A stretch of DNA of 64,000 nt from Limnohabitans sp. 2KL-51 (lineage in GTDB: Bacteria; Pseudomonadota; Gammaproteobacteria; Burkholderiales; Burkholderiaceae_C). The stretch covers positions 1 to 64,000 of the forward strand of contig NZ_NESJ01000005.1 of assembly GCF_003063645.1 (NCBI RefSeq), written 5' to 3'. The notes beneath the pieces are model-generated. The model ran no database searches. It saw only the letters and a program-made list of their open reading frames with translations, and was not told where the DNA came from. Of this stretch, positions 18,552 to 30,777 are shown in pieces; positions within the stretch are counted from its first letter, which is position 1; every line of letters starts with the position of its first letter. A program made the translations under genes and the position numbers.

Positions 18552-18580
18552 TCGAGCACGCAAGGGTTTCTAGTTATAAT
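18552..18580 (+). promoter_or_regulatory. Candidate promoter of the atp operon
   Basis: A perfect TATAAT lies at 18575-18580, about 50 bases before atpI. The best -35 at 17-base spacing (18552-18557) matches only 3/6, so the -10 is the main evidence. The 191-base gap to the divergent CopD-like gene holds nothing else recognisable. Confidence 0.5.
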
Positions 18581-18629
18581 TTTATGCTTTGTGGTCGTCA
18601 ACTGATCTGTAACCTGATTGTAATTTGAG

Positions 18630-19139
18630 ATGGTCAAAATTGCATCATCGCAAAACAATCCGCAAGTTAAAGACGGTGCTGCCGAAGTCTCGGATGATGA
18701 ATTCAAGACTTTGTCAGCCGAAGAGGCGGCGGCTTGGCGGTTAAGCCATCCTCAAACCTCACCATGGCATGTCTTGTTCCTGCAAATAGGGATAGGCGCT
18801 TTGATGGTGATGTTGACCGGATTGTTCAGCCGAGAATTCCATTTGGCCGCATCTGTGGCTTGGGGTTGCGCATCGGCTGTGATCCCTGCTGTGGTTTTCA
18901 TCAGGGCTTTGAGCAGGCAAATGCGACAAATTCAACCTAAAGTTGTCTTGGCGGGTTTGTTCTTTTGGGAGTTGGTCAAGATCATCTTGACCGTGGCGTT
19001 GCTCTTGGTGGCGCCAAAAGTGATTTCGAATTTAAGCTGGCTCGCCCTGGTGGCTGGCTTTGTGGTGACGATCAAGGTGTATTGGCTGGCCATGGCGCTG
19101 GGCTATATGCAACGGAAATCGAAGCCGACTATTTTTTGA
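18630..19139 (+). CDS. atpI: ATP synthase subunit I (assembly factor AtpI)
   Basis: 169 aa, with a polar N-terminus of ~50 residues and four membrane helices (LQIGIGALMVMLTGLF, FFWELVKIILTVALLLVA). AtpI-type proteins help build the c-ring and take up Mg2+ in some bacteria. Its place as first gene of the atp operon, 15 bases before atpB, supports the call. Confidence 0.9.
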   Translation: MVKIASSQNNPQVKDGAAEVSDDEFKTLSAEEAAAWRLSHPQTSPWHVLFLQIGIGALMVMLTGLFSREFHLAASVAWGCASAVIPAVVFIRALSRQMRQIQPKVVLAGLFFWELVKIILTVALLLVAPKVISNLSWLALVAGFVVTIKVYWLAMALGYMQRKSKPTIF

Positions 19140-19151
19140 ACTGATTGGTGA

Positions 19152-20033
<882 letters not shown>

Positions 20034-20077
20034 TGACATTTTTTTCGTTTCTTGTTTCTTTTTTCCTCTCACTTTAG

Positions 20078-20335
<258 letters not shown>

Positions 20336-20371
20336 TTCACGCACCTCTTCCCCTAGAAGAAGGACCGAACC

Positions 20372-20842
20372 GTGAACATTAACGCTACTCTGTTCATACA
20401 GATGATCGTTTTTGCGATTTTGGTGTGGTTCACGATGAAATTCGTGTGGCCCCCAATCACAAAAGCGCTTGACGAACGGGCACTGAAAATCGCTGACGGT
20501 CTCGCTGCCGCAGACAAAGCCAAAGCCGAACTCAGCAACGCCAATGCGCGTGTGGAGTCCGAACTGGCCCAGTCGCGCAATGAGTCCGCATCGCGTTTGG
20601 CCGATGCCGAGCGCCGTGCAAATGGCATTGTTGAAGAAGCCAAAGCACGAGCCACCGAAGAAGCCAACAAGATCATCATTGCTGCAAAAGCCGAGGCTGA
20701 GCAGCAAGCTGTCAAAGTGCGCGAGAGTCTGCGAGAGCAGGTCGCAGCTTTGGCGGTCAAGGGTGCCGAGCAGATTCTCCGCAAGGAAGTCAACGCTGGT
20801 GTCCACGCTGATCTGCTGAGCCGCCTCAAGACCGAGCTGTAA
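20372..20842 (+). CDS. atpF: ATP synthase F0 subunit b
   Basis: 156 aa from a GTG start (20372). One N-terminal membrane helix ([19 protein letters not shown]) is followed by a long Ala/Glu/Lys-rich helix that forms the peripheral stalk dimer. Confidence 0.97.
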   Translation: MNINATLFIQMIVFAILVWFTMKFVWPPITKALDERALKIADGLAAADKAKAELSNANARVESELAQSRNESASRLADAERRANGIVEEAKARATEEANKIIIAAKAEAEQQAVKVRESLREQVAALAVKGAEQILRKEVNAGVHADLLSRLKTEL

Positions 20843-20864
20843 GAAGCTCCAGCCAGAGAAGACC

Positions 20865-21395
20865 ATGGCAGAACTTGCTACCATCGCCCGCCCTTATGCC
20901 GATGCGCTTTTCAAAGCGCAGGCATCCGATCTTGCTGGCACGGCCGCTTGGCTGGACGAACTTGCGGCCATTGCCGAGAACGCGCAACTGCAACAGTTTG
21001 TCGACAGCCCCAAAGTGTCCGATGCGCAGGCATTCGATCTGATCTCTGGCTTGCTGCGCACTGCACTGCCCGAGGCTGGCAAGAATTTCCTGCAACTGGT
21101 GATCGAAAATAGCCGTCTCAGTGCGCTGCCTGTCGTTGCACAGCAGTACAGGGCCCTTGTGAATGCGCAAAGTGGCACCGCTGACGCGGTGGTCTACAGC
21201 CCATTCCCCATTGACGCATCGGCCTTGGCCGACTTGTCGTCCACGCTCGAGAAACGCTTTGCGCGCAAGCTCAATGTGTCTGTCGAGCTCGATGCCACCT
21301 TGATTGGCGGCATCTGTGTGGTGGTGGGCGACGAGGTGCTCGATACCTCTGTCAAGGCCCAACTGGAACAAATGAAATCGGCCCTCACCGCTTGA
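20865..21395 (+). CDS. atpH: ATP synthase F1 subunit delta
   Basis: 176 aa. It begins [19 protein letters not shown] and ends with the [18 protein letters not shown] segment (here [18 protein letters not shown]), linking the b-stalk to F1. Confidence 0.97.
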   Translation: MAELATIARPYADALFKAQASDLAGTAAWLDELAAIAENAQLQQFVDSPKVSDAQAFDLISGLLRTALPEAGKNFLQLVIENSRLSALPVVAQQYRALVNAQSGTADAVVYSPFPIDASALADLSSTLEKRFARKLNVSVELDATLIGGICVVVGDEVLDTSVKAQLEQMKSALTA

Positions 21396-21439
21396 TGCGG
21401 ATTGAGACCGGACATATTTAAAGAAAGAAGGAAAGAGTC

Positions 21440-22993
21440 ATGCAACTCAATTCCGCAGAAATTTCTGAACTGATCAAGAGCCGCATTGAAGGGCTGTCCG
21501 CCAGCGCCGATATCCGCAACCAGGGCACCGTGGTGTCTGTGACCGACGGTATCGTTCGCGTCCACGGCTTGTCTGATGTGATGCAGGGCGAAATGCTTGA
21601 ATTCCCATCTACAGCCGATGGCATCGCCACATTCGGCCTGGCCCTGAACCTCGAGCGTGACTCAGTCGGCGCCGTGATTTTGGGCGAGTACGAGCACATC
21701 TCCGAAGGCGACACAGTCAAGTGCACTGGCCGCATTCTGGAAGTGCCCGTCGGCCCCGAATTGATTGGCCGTGTGGTGAACGCTCTGGGTCAGCCGATTG
21801 ACGGCAAAGGCCCGATCAACGCCAAGATGACCGATGTGATCGAAAAAGTCGCCCCTGGCGTGATCGCACGTAAATCGGTTGACCAGCCGATGCAAACCGG
21901 CCTGAAGTCGATCGACTCCATGGTGCCCGTGGGCCGTGGTCAGCGCGAATTGATCATTGGCGACCGTCAGACCGGCAAAACTGCCGTCGCGATCGACGCC
22001 ATCATCAACCAAAAAGGTCAGAACATGACCTGCGTTTATGTCGCGATTGGCCAAAAAGCCTCTTCGATCAAAAACGTGGTGCGCGCTCTGGAACAAGCTG
22101 GCGCGATGGAATACACCATCGTCGTTGCTGCTTCTGCCTCCGAATCTGCTGCGATGCAGTACGTGTCCGCCTACTCCGGCTGCACGATGGGTGAATACTT
22201 CCGTGACCGCGGCGAAGACGCCTTGATCGTTTATGACGACCTGTCCAAGCAAGCCGTGGCTTACCGTCAAGTGTCGCTGCTGCTGCGCCGCCCACCAGGC
22301 CGCGAAGCCTACCCTGGCGATGTGTTCTATCTCCACAGCCGTCTGCTCGAACGCGCTGCCCGCGTGAACTCCGACTACGTCGAAGCCTTCACCAAAGGCG
22401 CTGTGACGGGCAAGACAGGTTCTTTGACGGCTCTGCCCATCATCGAAACCCAAGCCGGTGACGTGTCTGCATTCGTGCCCACCAACGTGATTTCGATCAC
22501 CGACGGTCAGATTTTCTTGGAAACCAGTTTGTTCAACGCCGGCATCCGACCTGCGATCAACGCCGGTATCTCGGTCTCGCGCGTGGGCAGCTCGGCTCAG
22601 ACCAAAGTCATCAAAGGTCAGTCCGGCGGTATCCGTACCGACTTGGCCCAATACCGTGAATTGGCTGCGTTTGCGCAGTTCGCGTCCGATTTGGACGAGT
22701 CCACACGCAAGCAGCTGGACCGCGGTGCCCGCGTGACGGAATTGCTCAAGCAAGCCCAGTACAGCCCGCTGTCCATCAGCCTGATGGGCGCCAGCTTGTT
22801 TGCGGTGAACAAAGGCTTCATGGACGACATCGACGTCAAGAAGGTCTTGGCTTTCGAGCACGGCTTGCACGCTTACTTGAAAGATTCGTGCGCTGCTTTG
22901 TTGGCCAAGATCGAAAGCAGCAAAGCGTTGGACAAAGAGGCAGAAGCCGAATTGCACACCGCCGTGGCCGCTTTCAAGAAAAGCTTTGCTTAA
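21440..22993 (+). CDS. atpA: ATP synthase F1 subunit alpha
   Basis: 517 aa. The P-loop [15 protein letters not shown] and the Arg-finger region [17 protein letters not shown] are intact. A 448-codon open frame on the other strand is a coding shadow. Confidence 0.99.
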   Translation: MQLNSAEISELIKSRIEGLSASADIRNQGTVVSVTDGIVRVHGLSDVMQGEMLEFPSTADGIATFGLALNLERDSVGAVILGEYEHISEGDTVKCTGRILEVPVGPELIGRVVNALGQPIDGKGPINAKMTDVIEKVAPGVIARKSVDQPMQTGLKSIDSMVPVGRGQRELIIGDRQTGKTAVAIDAIINQKGQNMTCVYVAIGQKASSIKNVVRALEQAGAMEYTIVVAASASESAAMQYVSAYSGCTMGEYFRDRGEDALIVYDDLSKQAVAYRQVSLLLRRPPGREAYPGDVFYLHSRLLERAARVNSDYVEAFTKGAVTGKTGSLTALPIIETQAGDVSAFVPTNVISITDGQIFLETSLFNAGIRPAINAGISVSRVGSSAQTKVIKGQSGGIRTDLAQYRELAAFAQFASDLDESTRKQLDRGARVTELLKQAQYSPLSISLMGASLFAVNKGFMDDIDVKKVLAFEHGLHAYLKDSCAALLAKIESSKALDKEAEAELHTAVAAFKKSFA

Positions 22994-23020
22994 TTTCCAC
23001 CTGATCAAAAGGAGCCTCTG

Positions 23021-25347
<2,327 letters not shown>

Positions 25348-25418
25348 AGCAGTGCCGCGGGGTGGCCAATCAGTGCCTTCCTGCTGCCCGCTTGAAAGCA
25401 CCTTTTTAAGGAGAAAAC

Positions 25419-25832
25419 ATGAACACCATCCACGTTGATGTGGTCAGCGCCGAAGAGTCCATCTGGTCGGGTGAAGCCCGATTTGTGGCCTTGCCCGGTG
25501 AGTCTGGCGAACTGGGCATTTACCCACGCCACACGCCACTGATCACCCGCATCAAAGCCGGGTCGGTTCGCATCGAGAAGGCCGACGGCGGCGAAGAATT
25601 CGTTTTCGTGGCCGGTGGCATTTTGGAAGTGCAACCTGACTGCGTGACCGTGATGTCGGACACCGCGATTCGCGGCAAAGACCTCGACGAAGAAAAAGCC
25701 AATGCTGCCAAACAATTGGCCGAAGAAGCTCTGCGCAACGCCAACAGCGAAATCGACTTGGCCGTAGCGCAGTCTGAATTGGCGGTGCTGGCAGCCCAGT
25801 TGTCAGCCCTGCGTAAATACCGTAAAAAGTAA
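25419..25832 (+). CDS. atpC: ATP synthase F1 subunit epsilon
   Basis: 137 aa. It has an N-terminal beta-sandwich ([29 protein letters not shown]) and a C-terminal helical hairpin that can inhibit ATP hydrolysis. It is the last gene of the operon. Confidence 0.98.
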   Translation: MNTIHVDVVSAEESIWSGEARFVALPGESGELGIYPRHTPLITRIKAGSVRIEKADGGEEFVFVAGGILEVQPDCVTVMSDTAIRGKDLDEEKANAAKQLAEEALRNANSEIDLAVAQSELAVLAAQLSALRKYRKK

Positions 25833-25879
25833 TCAGCATTTGTTCATGCCAGTCTGAGCTTGGCATCCAGAAAATGACC

Positions 25880-25916
25880 AAAACCCGGCACAGTCCCTTG
25901 TGACCGGGTTTTTTAT
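25880..25916 (+). terminator. Intrinsic terminator of the atp operon
   Basis: AAAACCCGG-CACA pairs with TGTGACCGGGTTTT with one bulged base, followed by a run of Ts to 25914. It lies 48 bases after atpC. Confidence 0.88.
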
Positions 25917-25970
25917 TGGACAGTAAACAGTGCAAAATGTCGCGATGAATTGCTGGACCAGAACAAGCCC

Positions 25971-26420
25971 ATGAAACGCGCAAAACTCCAAGCGGCAGTG
26001 GTCGGCGGCACGCCTGATGACATTGAACAGGCCTTTTACGAAGCCCTGCACAAAGCCGACATCGAAAAACTCATGTCATGCTGGGCAGAAGAGGACGACA
26101 TTGTCTGCGTGCATCCGGGAGGAGGACGCATGATCGGGGCGGGGGCGATACGCGCCACATTCGAGGCCATGTTCAACAATGGCAGTGTTCAGGCATTTCC
26201 CGAACGGGTTTACAAGGTGGAATCATTGGCCAGTTCAGTGCACCACTTGGTAGAAAGGGTGGAGGTCATCACACCGCAAGGGGCAAGGCAGGCCTATGTG
26301 ATCGCCACGAATGTTTATCACAAGACCCCGCAAGGCTGGCGCATGGTGGCCCACCACGCCAGTCCAGGCACGCCCCAAGATGCCGTCGATGTGGGCGCCA
26401 AACCCACGGTCTTGCACTGA
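25971..26420 (+). CDS. NTF2-like protein (SnoaL/DUF4440-type)
   Basis: 149 aa from ATG 25971. The pattern DIEQAFYEALHKADIEKLMSCWAEEDDIVCVHPGGG and the C-terminal GWRMVAHHAS matches the NTF2-like superfamily of ketosteroid-isomerase-fold proteins. No catalytic assignment is possible. Eight bases separate it from the hydrolase gene. Confidence 0.82.
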   Translation: MKRAKLQAAVVGGTPDDIEQAFYEALHKADIEKLMSCWAEEDDIVCVHPGGGRMIGAGAIRATFEAMFNNGSVQAFPERVYKVESLASSVHHLVERVEVITPQGARQAYVIATNVYHKTPQGWRMVAHHASPGTPQDAVDVGAKPTVLH

Positions 26421-26427
26421 AAAGCGC

Positions 26428-27441
26428 ATGCAGTACCAAGCACCCGCCTGGCTGCCCGGTGGACACGCCCAGACGATTTGGCCTGCACTGTATGCGCGCA
26501 GACGATCGGGGCCTATCCAACCCATGATCAGAGAAAGGTGGACAACACCCGATGCTGATTTTCTGGACATCGACAAACAGACGGCCACTCGAGCAGATCG
26601 GCCTATGCTTGTTCTTTTTCATGGTTTAGAAGGCTCTTCGATGAGCCACTATGCACAGGCATTTGCCGGTTGGGCTGACGCGCAAGACATGAATTTTGCA
26701 GTGCCCCATTTCAGGGGATGCAGTGGCCAGCTGAACCTTGCACCGCGCGCCTACCATTCAGGAGATCATGCAGAGATCAACTGGGTATTGGAGCGACTTC
26801 GCAGCGAGCACCAGGCCGCTGGTGGTCAAAAACTGCTGGTCGTTGGCATCTCCCTGGGTGGTAATGCATTAATGCGTTGGGCCGCGTTGCAAGGTCATCA
26901 AGCTGCGCTCAAAGCCGATGCCATAGCCGCCATCTGCGCACCACTTGACCTGATGCAAAGTGGACTCGCCATAGGTCGGGGGTTGAACCGGCAGATCTAC
27001 ACGCCCATGTTTTTACGCAGCATGAAACCCAAAGCCCTGGCCAAATGGGCGCAACACCCGGGCCTGTTTGACAAGACGGCCTTGATGGCAGCCAAAGATC
27101 TCTATGCATTTGATAACGTCTTCACCGCCCCTTTGCATGGATTCAAGGGAACCGACGATTACTGGACAAATGCTTCAGCTAAGCCCCTGATGCGCGACAT
27201 TCGATTGCCCGCGCTCGCGCTCAATGCCTTGAATGATCCTTTTGTACCCGCCAACAGTCTTCCTGTTCAAGGCGATGTGTCAAACAGCGTGACCCTCTGG
27301 CAACCCGAGCAAGGCGGACATGTTGGTTTTGCAAAAGGGATTTGGCCGGGGCATTTGAGTGCAGCACCTGAAGCTGTCGGCGGATGGCTGTTGCAGGCCG
27401 TAGGACAGGGCACAAAGACAGGGGAGGCAAGACATGGATGA
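26428..27441 (+). CDS. YheT-family alpha/beta hydrolase
   Basis: 337 aa from ATG 26428 (MQYQAPAWLPGGHAQTIWPA, the typical family N-terminus). LFHGLEGSSMSHYAQ, the HFRGCSGQLN segment and the nucleophile elbow GISLGGNALMRW (Ser142) fit the YheT/ABHD1-3-like group of predicted esterases. A catalytic His lies in EQGGHVGF. It overlaps the next gene by 8 bases. Confidence 0.92.
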   Translation: MQYQAPAWLPGGHAQTIWPALYARRRSGPIQPMIRERWTTPDADFLDIDKQTATRADRPMLVLFHGLEGSSMSHYAQAFAGWADAQDMNFAVPHFRGCSGQLNLAPRAYHSGDHAEINWVLERLRSEHQAAGGQKLLVVGISLGGNALMRWAALQGHQAALKADAIAAICAPLDLMQSGLAIGRGLNRQIYTPMFLRSMKPKALAKWAQHPGLFDKTALMAAKDLYAFDNVFTAPLHGFKGTDDYWTNASAKPLMRDIRLPALALNALNDPFVPANSLPVQGDVSNSVTLWQPEQGGHVGFAKGIWPGHLSAAPEAVGGWLLQAVGQGTKTGEARHG

Positions 27442-27985
27442 CATCGTACGGCAAGCCATGGTCAAATGGCCCGATGTCCCGGATTGTTATGGTTGGCTGG
27501 GTCTGGACAGTCGGGGGCAATGGTGGATGCGCGATGACCGAGTGCAGGCAATGGGCGCTTTCCAAAGTGGTCAGCCTGGCGTCAAAGGCTCGTTGTTGAG
27601 ACATGAAAAACTGATCGATTTCATCCAACGCAACTATGAGTTCGATGCGAAAGGGCAATGGTATTTCCAGAACGGTCCGCAAAGGGTTTACGTCGAACTC
27701 GAAATAACGCCCTACATTTGGCGCATTGAAAATGACTTTACCGTGATGGCGCACACCGGGGTTACGGCAGAGGTTCACAAAATTCTGGTAGACGAAAACG
27801 GCATGGTCTACTTGAACACCACGCTGGGTTTGGGGCTGGTGCACACACTGGATGTGGCAAGGGCAGCGCAAGCGATAGAGATGGGTCGATGGACTTTGGA
27901 GGATGCTTTAGCAAAGGATTTGCCTGGCCGATATGCGTATGAACTGAGCCCACTCAAGCTGAAAGCTGGACAAAAGCAGGCATAA
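27434..27985 (+). CDS. Uncharacterised conserved protein
   Basis: 183 aa. Compact, Trp-rich and soluble (CYGWLGLDSRGQWWMRDD, QRVYVELEITPYIWRIEN). It resembles proteins of unknown function conserved in betaproteobacteria, but I cannot name the family. It is translationally coupled to the YheT-like gene by an 8-base overlap. Confidence 0.75.
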   Translation: MDDIVRQAMVKWPDVPDCYGWLGLDSRGQWWMRDDRVQAMGAFQSGQPGVKGSLLRHEKLIDFIQRNYEFDAKGQWYFQNGPQRVYVELEITPYIWRIENDFTVMAHTGVTAEVHKILVDENGMVYLNTTLGLGLVHTLDVARAAQAIEMGRWTLEDALAKDLPGRYAYELSPLKLKAGQKQA

Positions 27986-28011
27986 AAAAAACCGACGGTA
28001 TACGTCGGTTT
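27984..28011 (-). terminator. Intrinsic terminator for the cytochrome c5 gene
   Basis: AAACCGACG (27989-27997) pairs with CGTCGGTTT (28003-28011). On the minus strand the stem is followed by a run of Ts (the A-run at 27984-27991), so it mainly ends the leftward cytochrome gene; it may also act weakly on the rightward genes. Confidence 0.85.
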
Positions 28012-28028
28012 GATGGAAAGTTGGTAAT

Positions 28029-28544
28029 TTATTTGGCCGCTTCCGGGGCTTTGGGCTCGTCGAACTTGGCACCGCCTGCATTGGCCAAGTGCACCACAGC
28101 ACGTGCAATTTCGGTATCGTTGAAATCACCACCACCCTGCGCTCCCATGGCGCCCTTGCCCTTGAGGGCGGAGTTCACCAAGCCCTCAAGGCCTTGGCCC
28201 AAACGTGCACGCCATGCACCGGCATCTGCAAACTTCGGCGCGCCAGCCGCACCGGCGTCATGGCATGCAGCACACTGCGCTTTGTAAACGTCAGCACCAG
28301 GTTTGAGGGGGCGATTGGCATCACGCACTTCAACAACGCCCACCTTCTGGATACGCATGGCCGTGGCTTTTTCGGTATTGACCGCACCTGCAGCAGGCTT
28401 GTTGCCCGAAGTCACGTAATACACCAAGCCAATGATGATGAACACGGGGATGACGAAAGAGGCGAAACTCAGCAAAAGCATCTGCTTAGGGGTTTTGACG
28501 GGACCCGTGTGGGCTTCGTGCTGTTCGTGGCTGTTGTCGCTCAT
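28029..28544 (-). CDS. Membrane-anchored cytochrome c5-type protein
   Basis: 171 aa from ATG 28544, preceded by GAGGATCTC. After a polar His-rich N-terminus there is one membrane helix (FASFVIPVFIIIGLVYYV), then a periplasmic class I cytochrome domain with CAACH and a later Met ligand region (KGKGAMGAQGGG). Cytochromes of this type carry electrons to terminal oxidases in beta- and gammaproteobacteria. It is single and ends at a terminator. Confidence 0.92.
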   Translation of the reverse strand: MSDNSHEQHEAHTGPVKTPKQMLLLSFASFVIPVFIIIGLVYYVTSGNKPAAGAVNTEKATAMRIQKVGVVEVRDANRPLKPGADVYKAQCAACHDAGAAGAPKFADAGAWRARLGQGLEGLVNSALKGKGAMGAQGGGDFNDTEIARAVVHLANAGGAKFDEPKAPEAAK

Positions 28545-28684
28545 GAGATCCTCTATTGGGGCGTGACCACAAGGGCCAATGTGTAGGTCAAAAATCAACC
28601 TCGGATTATAGCGTTGCACCCTTCATCGAACTTTCAAATCAGGTGATCTTGAGTGCGGGCGTGACATAATCCAAACATTGAAGT

Positions 28685-28760
28685 GCGGCTGTAGCTCAGT
28701 GGATAGAGTATTGGCCTCCGAAGCCAAGGGTCGTGGGTTCGATCCCCGCCAGCCGCACCA
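28685..28760 (+). tRNA. tRNA-Arg (anticodon CCG)
   Basis: 76 nt with encoded CCA. The acceptor stem GCGGCTG/CAGCCGC, D arm AGCTCAGTGGATAGAGT, anticodon stem TTGGC/GCCAA around loop CTCCGAA (anticodon at 28718-28720) and T arm with GTTCGATC are all visible. It lies between the cytochrome gene and the type I secretion operon. Confidence 0.97.
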
Positions 28761-28865
28761 TTGGGTTTCTTGGAAGCCTTGTGAAGACTCAGCAGGCTAA
28801 GGTATCGCAATGCCCATAGATGGACATGAGTCTTTTTGCAGGATCCAAGCAAACGTCTCCAGGAT

Positions 28866-29537
28866 TCAGTGTCTGCAAGAGGCGATCACGCCAGTGAGGT
28901 AGGCATGTAACCAGACCGCCGACATGGGGCCTGATACCACCTGGATTGATGAACTGGCGCCTGCAGGCATGCTGGCTTTCAAATCTTTTTCGGCTGTAAT
29001 CAACACGACCGACAAAGGCATATTTCCGCGCTGGTTAAAGTTTTCAAGAGCCTGGAAAGTCTTTTCCTGTTGGGGCCTTGGCATTGACATTTCGACCACG
29101 ATCATGTCCGGTTTGAGGCTTGACAACTCCAGCAAAGCCTCTGTTACCGAATCAAAGAAATTAACACCAATCGGCAATTTCCATAAAACGCATTCCGCTT
29201 TGAGTTCCAAAAACAAAGAGGGTGATTCGATCACGACCGTGACATTGGGCTTGTGTGGGGGTTTGTATTGAGCCCCCACTACATGTCGTGAAACAGTTTG
29301 GTACTCCATGATCGAGTCCAGCGATATGCGGCGATGTCCGCCACGGGTTTTCCATCCTTTGAGGTCACCCTGGTCGACCAAAGTTTGCACCAAAGTGGTG
29401 GACAAACCGAGAATGCGCGCAGCTTCTGCCGTACTCAAAAATTGAGGCGTCTGAGACACTGTCTTGGATGGAGAACTGGTTTTGTGGGCTGTGTAAGGGC
29501 GATCAGTTTCGATTACAGGGGTAGATTCATCGGACAT
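28866..29537 (-). CDS. HTH (excisionase/MerR-like) regulator with degenerate receiver domain
   Basis: 223 aa. Residues ~33-72 form a MerR/excisionase-type winged helix (FLSTAEAARILGLSTTLVQT, then LKGWKTRGGHRRIS). Residues ~98-220 resemble a response-regulator receiver: VVIESPSLF in place of the acidic pocket, KPDMIVVEMSMP with Glu149 where the phosphoacceptor Asp would be, and VVLITAEKD. The conserved Lys is missing. It is the last gene of the type I secretion operon (28 bases after the adaptor gene) and probably controls it or a linked adhesin. Confidence 0.78.
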   Translation of the reverse strand: MSDESTPVIETDRPYTAHKTSSPSKTVSQTPQFLSTAEAARILGLSTTLVQTLVDQGDLKGWKTRGGHRRISLDSIMEYQTVSRHVVGAQYKPPHKPNVTVVIESPSLFLELKAECVLWKLPIGVNFFDSVTEALLELSSLKPDMIVVEMSMPRPQQEKTFQALENFNQRGNMPLSVVLITAEKDLKASMPAGASSSIQVVSGPMSAVWLHAYLTGVIASCRH

Positions 29538-29565
29538 GTTGACGCTCCATTTCTAAGTTGTTATT

Positions 29566-30777
29566 TCACCGTTCACGCAAAGCTTGCGTGACGTTCTGCA
29601 GAGGGCGGAAAAGGTATTCAAGAACGGTCTTGTAGCCCGTGCGGATTTCTACAGATGCCGTCATGCCGGGTGAAGGGGTCAGACGCAAACCGTTGCGCAA
29701 ATCTGTTGTCTCTTTCACGCGAACGATGATCCTGTAGAAGCCTTCTTCCAGCTCCACAGGATTGCCGGGCTTCTTTTGTTTTTCATCGCGCATGGTGTCG
29801 GGACTCAGATGCTCCAAAATACCTTCGAGTCCGCCATATTTGTTGAAGTCATAAGCGGTCAGCTTCACCACAGCTGCTTGGCCAACTTTCAAGAATGCCA
29901 CTTCAGAAGGCTTGACATAAGCTTCCACCAGCATCACATCTTCAGTGGGAACGATTTCCAAAATCGGTTGACCCGCTTGGACAACGCCACCCACGGTGGT
30001 GATCTGTACATTTTTAACGACCCCTTTCATGGGGGAGCGAATCGTTGTGCGGAGGAATGCATCTTCCCGCGCAGAGGCGTTTTCTTTGGTCTGGGAAAGC
30101 TCCGATGCCACCCGTGTCAGCTCATTGTTGGCATCTGTGAGATAACGGTTTTGTCTTTCAGCACGTTGTCCCATCAGCTCCGATTGCTGGCGTTTAAGGC
30201 GGAGCAGCTCAACTTCAGACATCACGCCTTGGCGCACCATGGGTTCTGTGATGGTCAACTCCCGAGTGACGGCAGCCAAGGAGGTGTCCAAAGCTTGCAA
30301 AGACTGGGTCAACGAGCGCTTTCGGGCATTGAAAGCCTGTAGCTCTTGTTGTATCAAGTCGGGTTGTGCATTGAGGGCAGTTGGGAAAACGAGAGCAGTG
30401 CCATAGGCCTCTGCTTTGAGCCGAGCAGACAAGGCGGTTAAGGAGAGGAACTTTTCCTGCGCCTCCCTGAAAACAGCGCCTGTTCGTGCATCGTCGATGC
30501 GCAAAAGAACCTGATCCTTTTCAACGATACTGCCTTCTTTGACAAACAATTCACTCAAGACCCCAGAGTCAAGACTTTGGATAACTTGTTCTCGGCTGGT
30601 GGGGATCACCTTGCCTTGGCCGCGTGTGATTTCGTCAAGCTCGAACATGGCGGCCCAAACCAAGGCCAAAACCAAAGTCAGCCCGGTAGCCCAGACCAAC
30701 ATCTGGCTGGCGTGACGTTCGTCATCTTCAACAGTTTTGACGCCAAAGCCTGAACGGCTGGCTTTGCGCATGGTCAT
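29566..30777 (-). CDS. Type I secretion periplasmic adaptor (HlyD/LapC family)
   Basis: 403 aa. One N-terminal membrane helix (TGLTLVLALVWAAMF) is followed by the biotinyl-lipoyl-like segment GQGKVIPTSREQVIQSLDSG, a long coiled coil, and the beta-barrel end with TTVGGVVQAGQPILEIVP. HlyD proteins bridge the ABC exporter and TolC. It overlaps the ATPase gene by 4 bases. Confidence 0.95.
   Translation of the reverse strand: MTMRKASRSGFGVKTVEDDERHASQMLVWATGLTLVLALVWAAMFELDEITRGQGKVIPTSREQVIQSLDSGVLSELFVKEGSIVEKDQVLLRIDDARTGAVFREAQEKFLSLTALSARLKAEAYGTALVFPTALNAQPDLIQQELQAFNARKRSLTQSLQALDTSLAAVTRELTITEPMVRQGVMSEVELLRLKRQQSELMGQRAERQNRYLTDANNELTRVASELSQTKENASAREDAFLRTTIRSPMKGVVKNVQITTVGGVVQAGQPILEIVPTEDVMLVEAYVKPSEVAFLKVGQAAVVKLTAYDFNKYGGLEGILEHLSPDTMRDEKQKKPGNPVELEEGFYRIIVRVKETTDLRNGLRLTPSPGMTASVEIRTGYKTVLEYLFRPLQNVTQALRER

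Noticed and set aside
21662..23008. 448-codon open frame on the minus strand over atpA
   Set aside because: It lies antisense to an intact, conserved gene; its His/Arg/Val-rich composition is that of a high-GC coding shadow and no domain is visible.
28634..28852. 72-codon minus-strand frame across tRNA-Arg (GDRTHDPWLRRPILYPLSYS)
   Set aside because: This peptide is the familiar false translation of the antisense strand of a tRNA gene.
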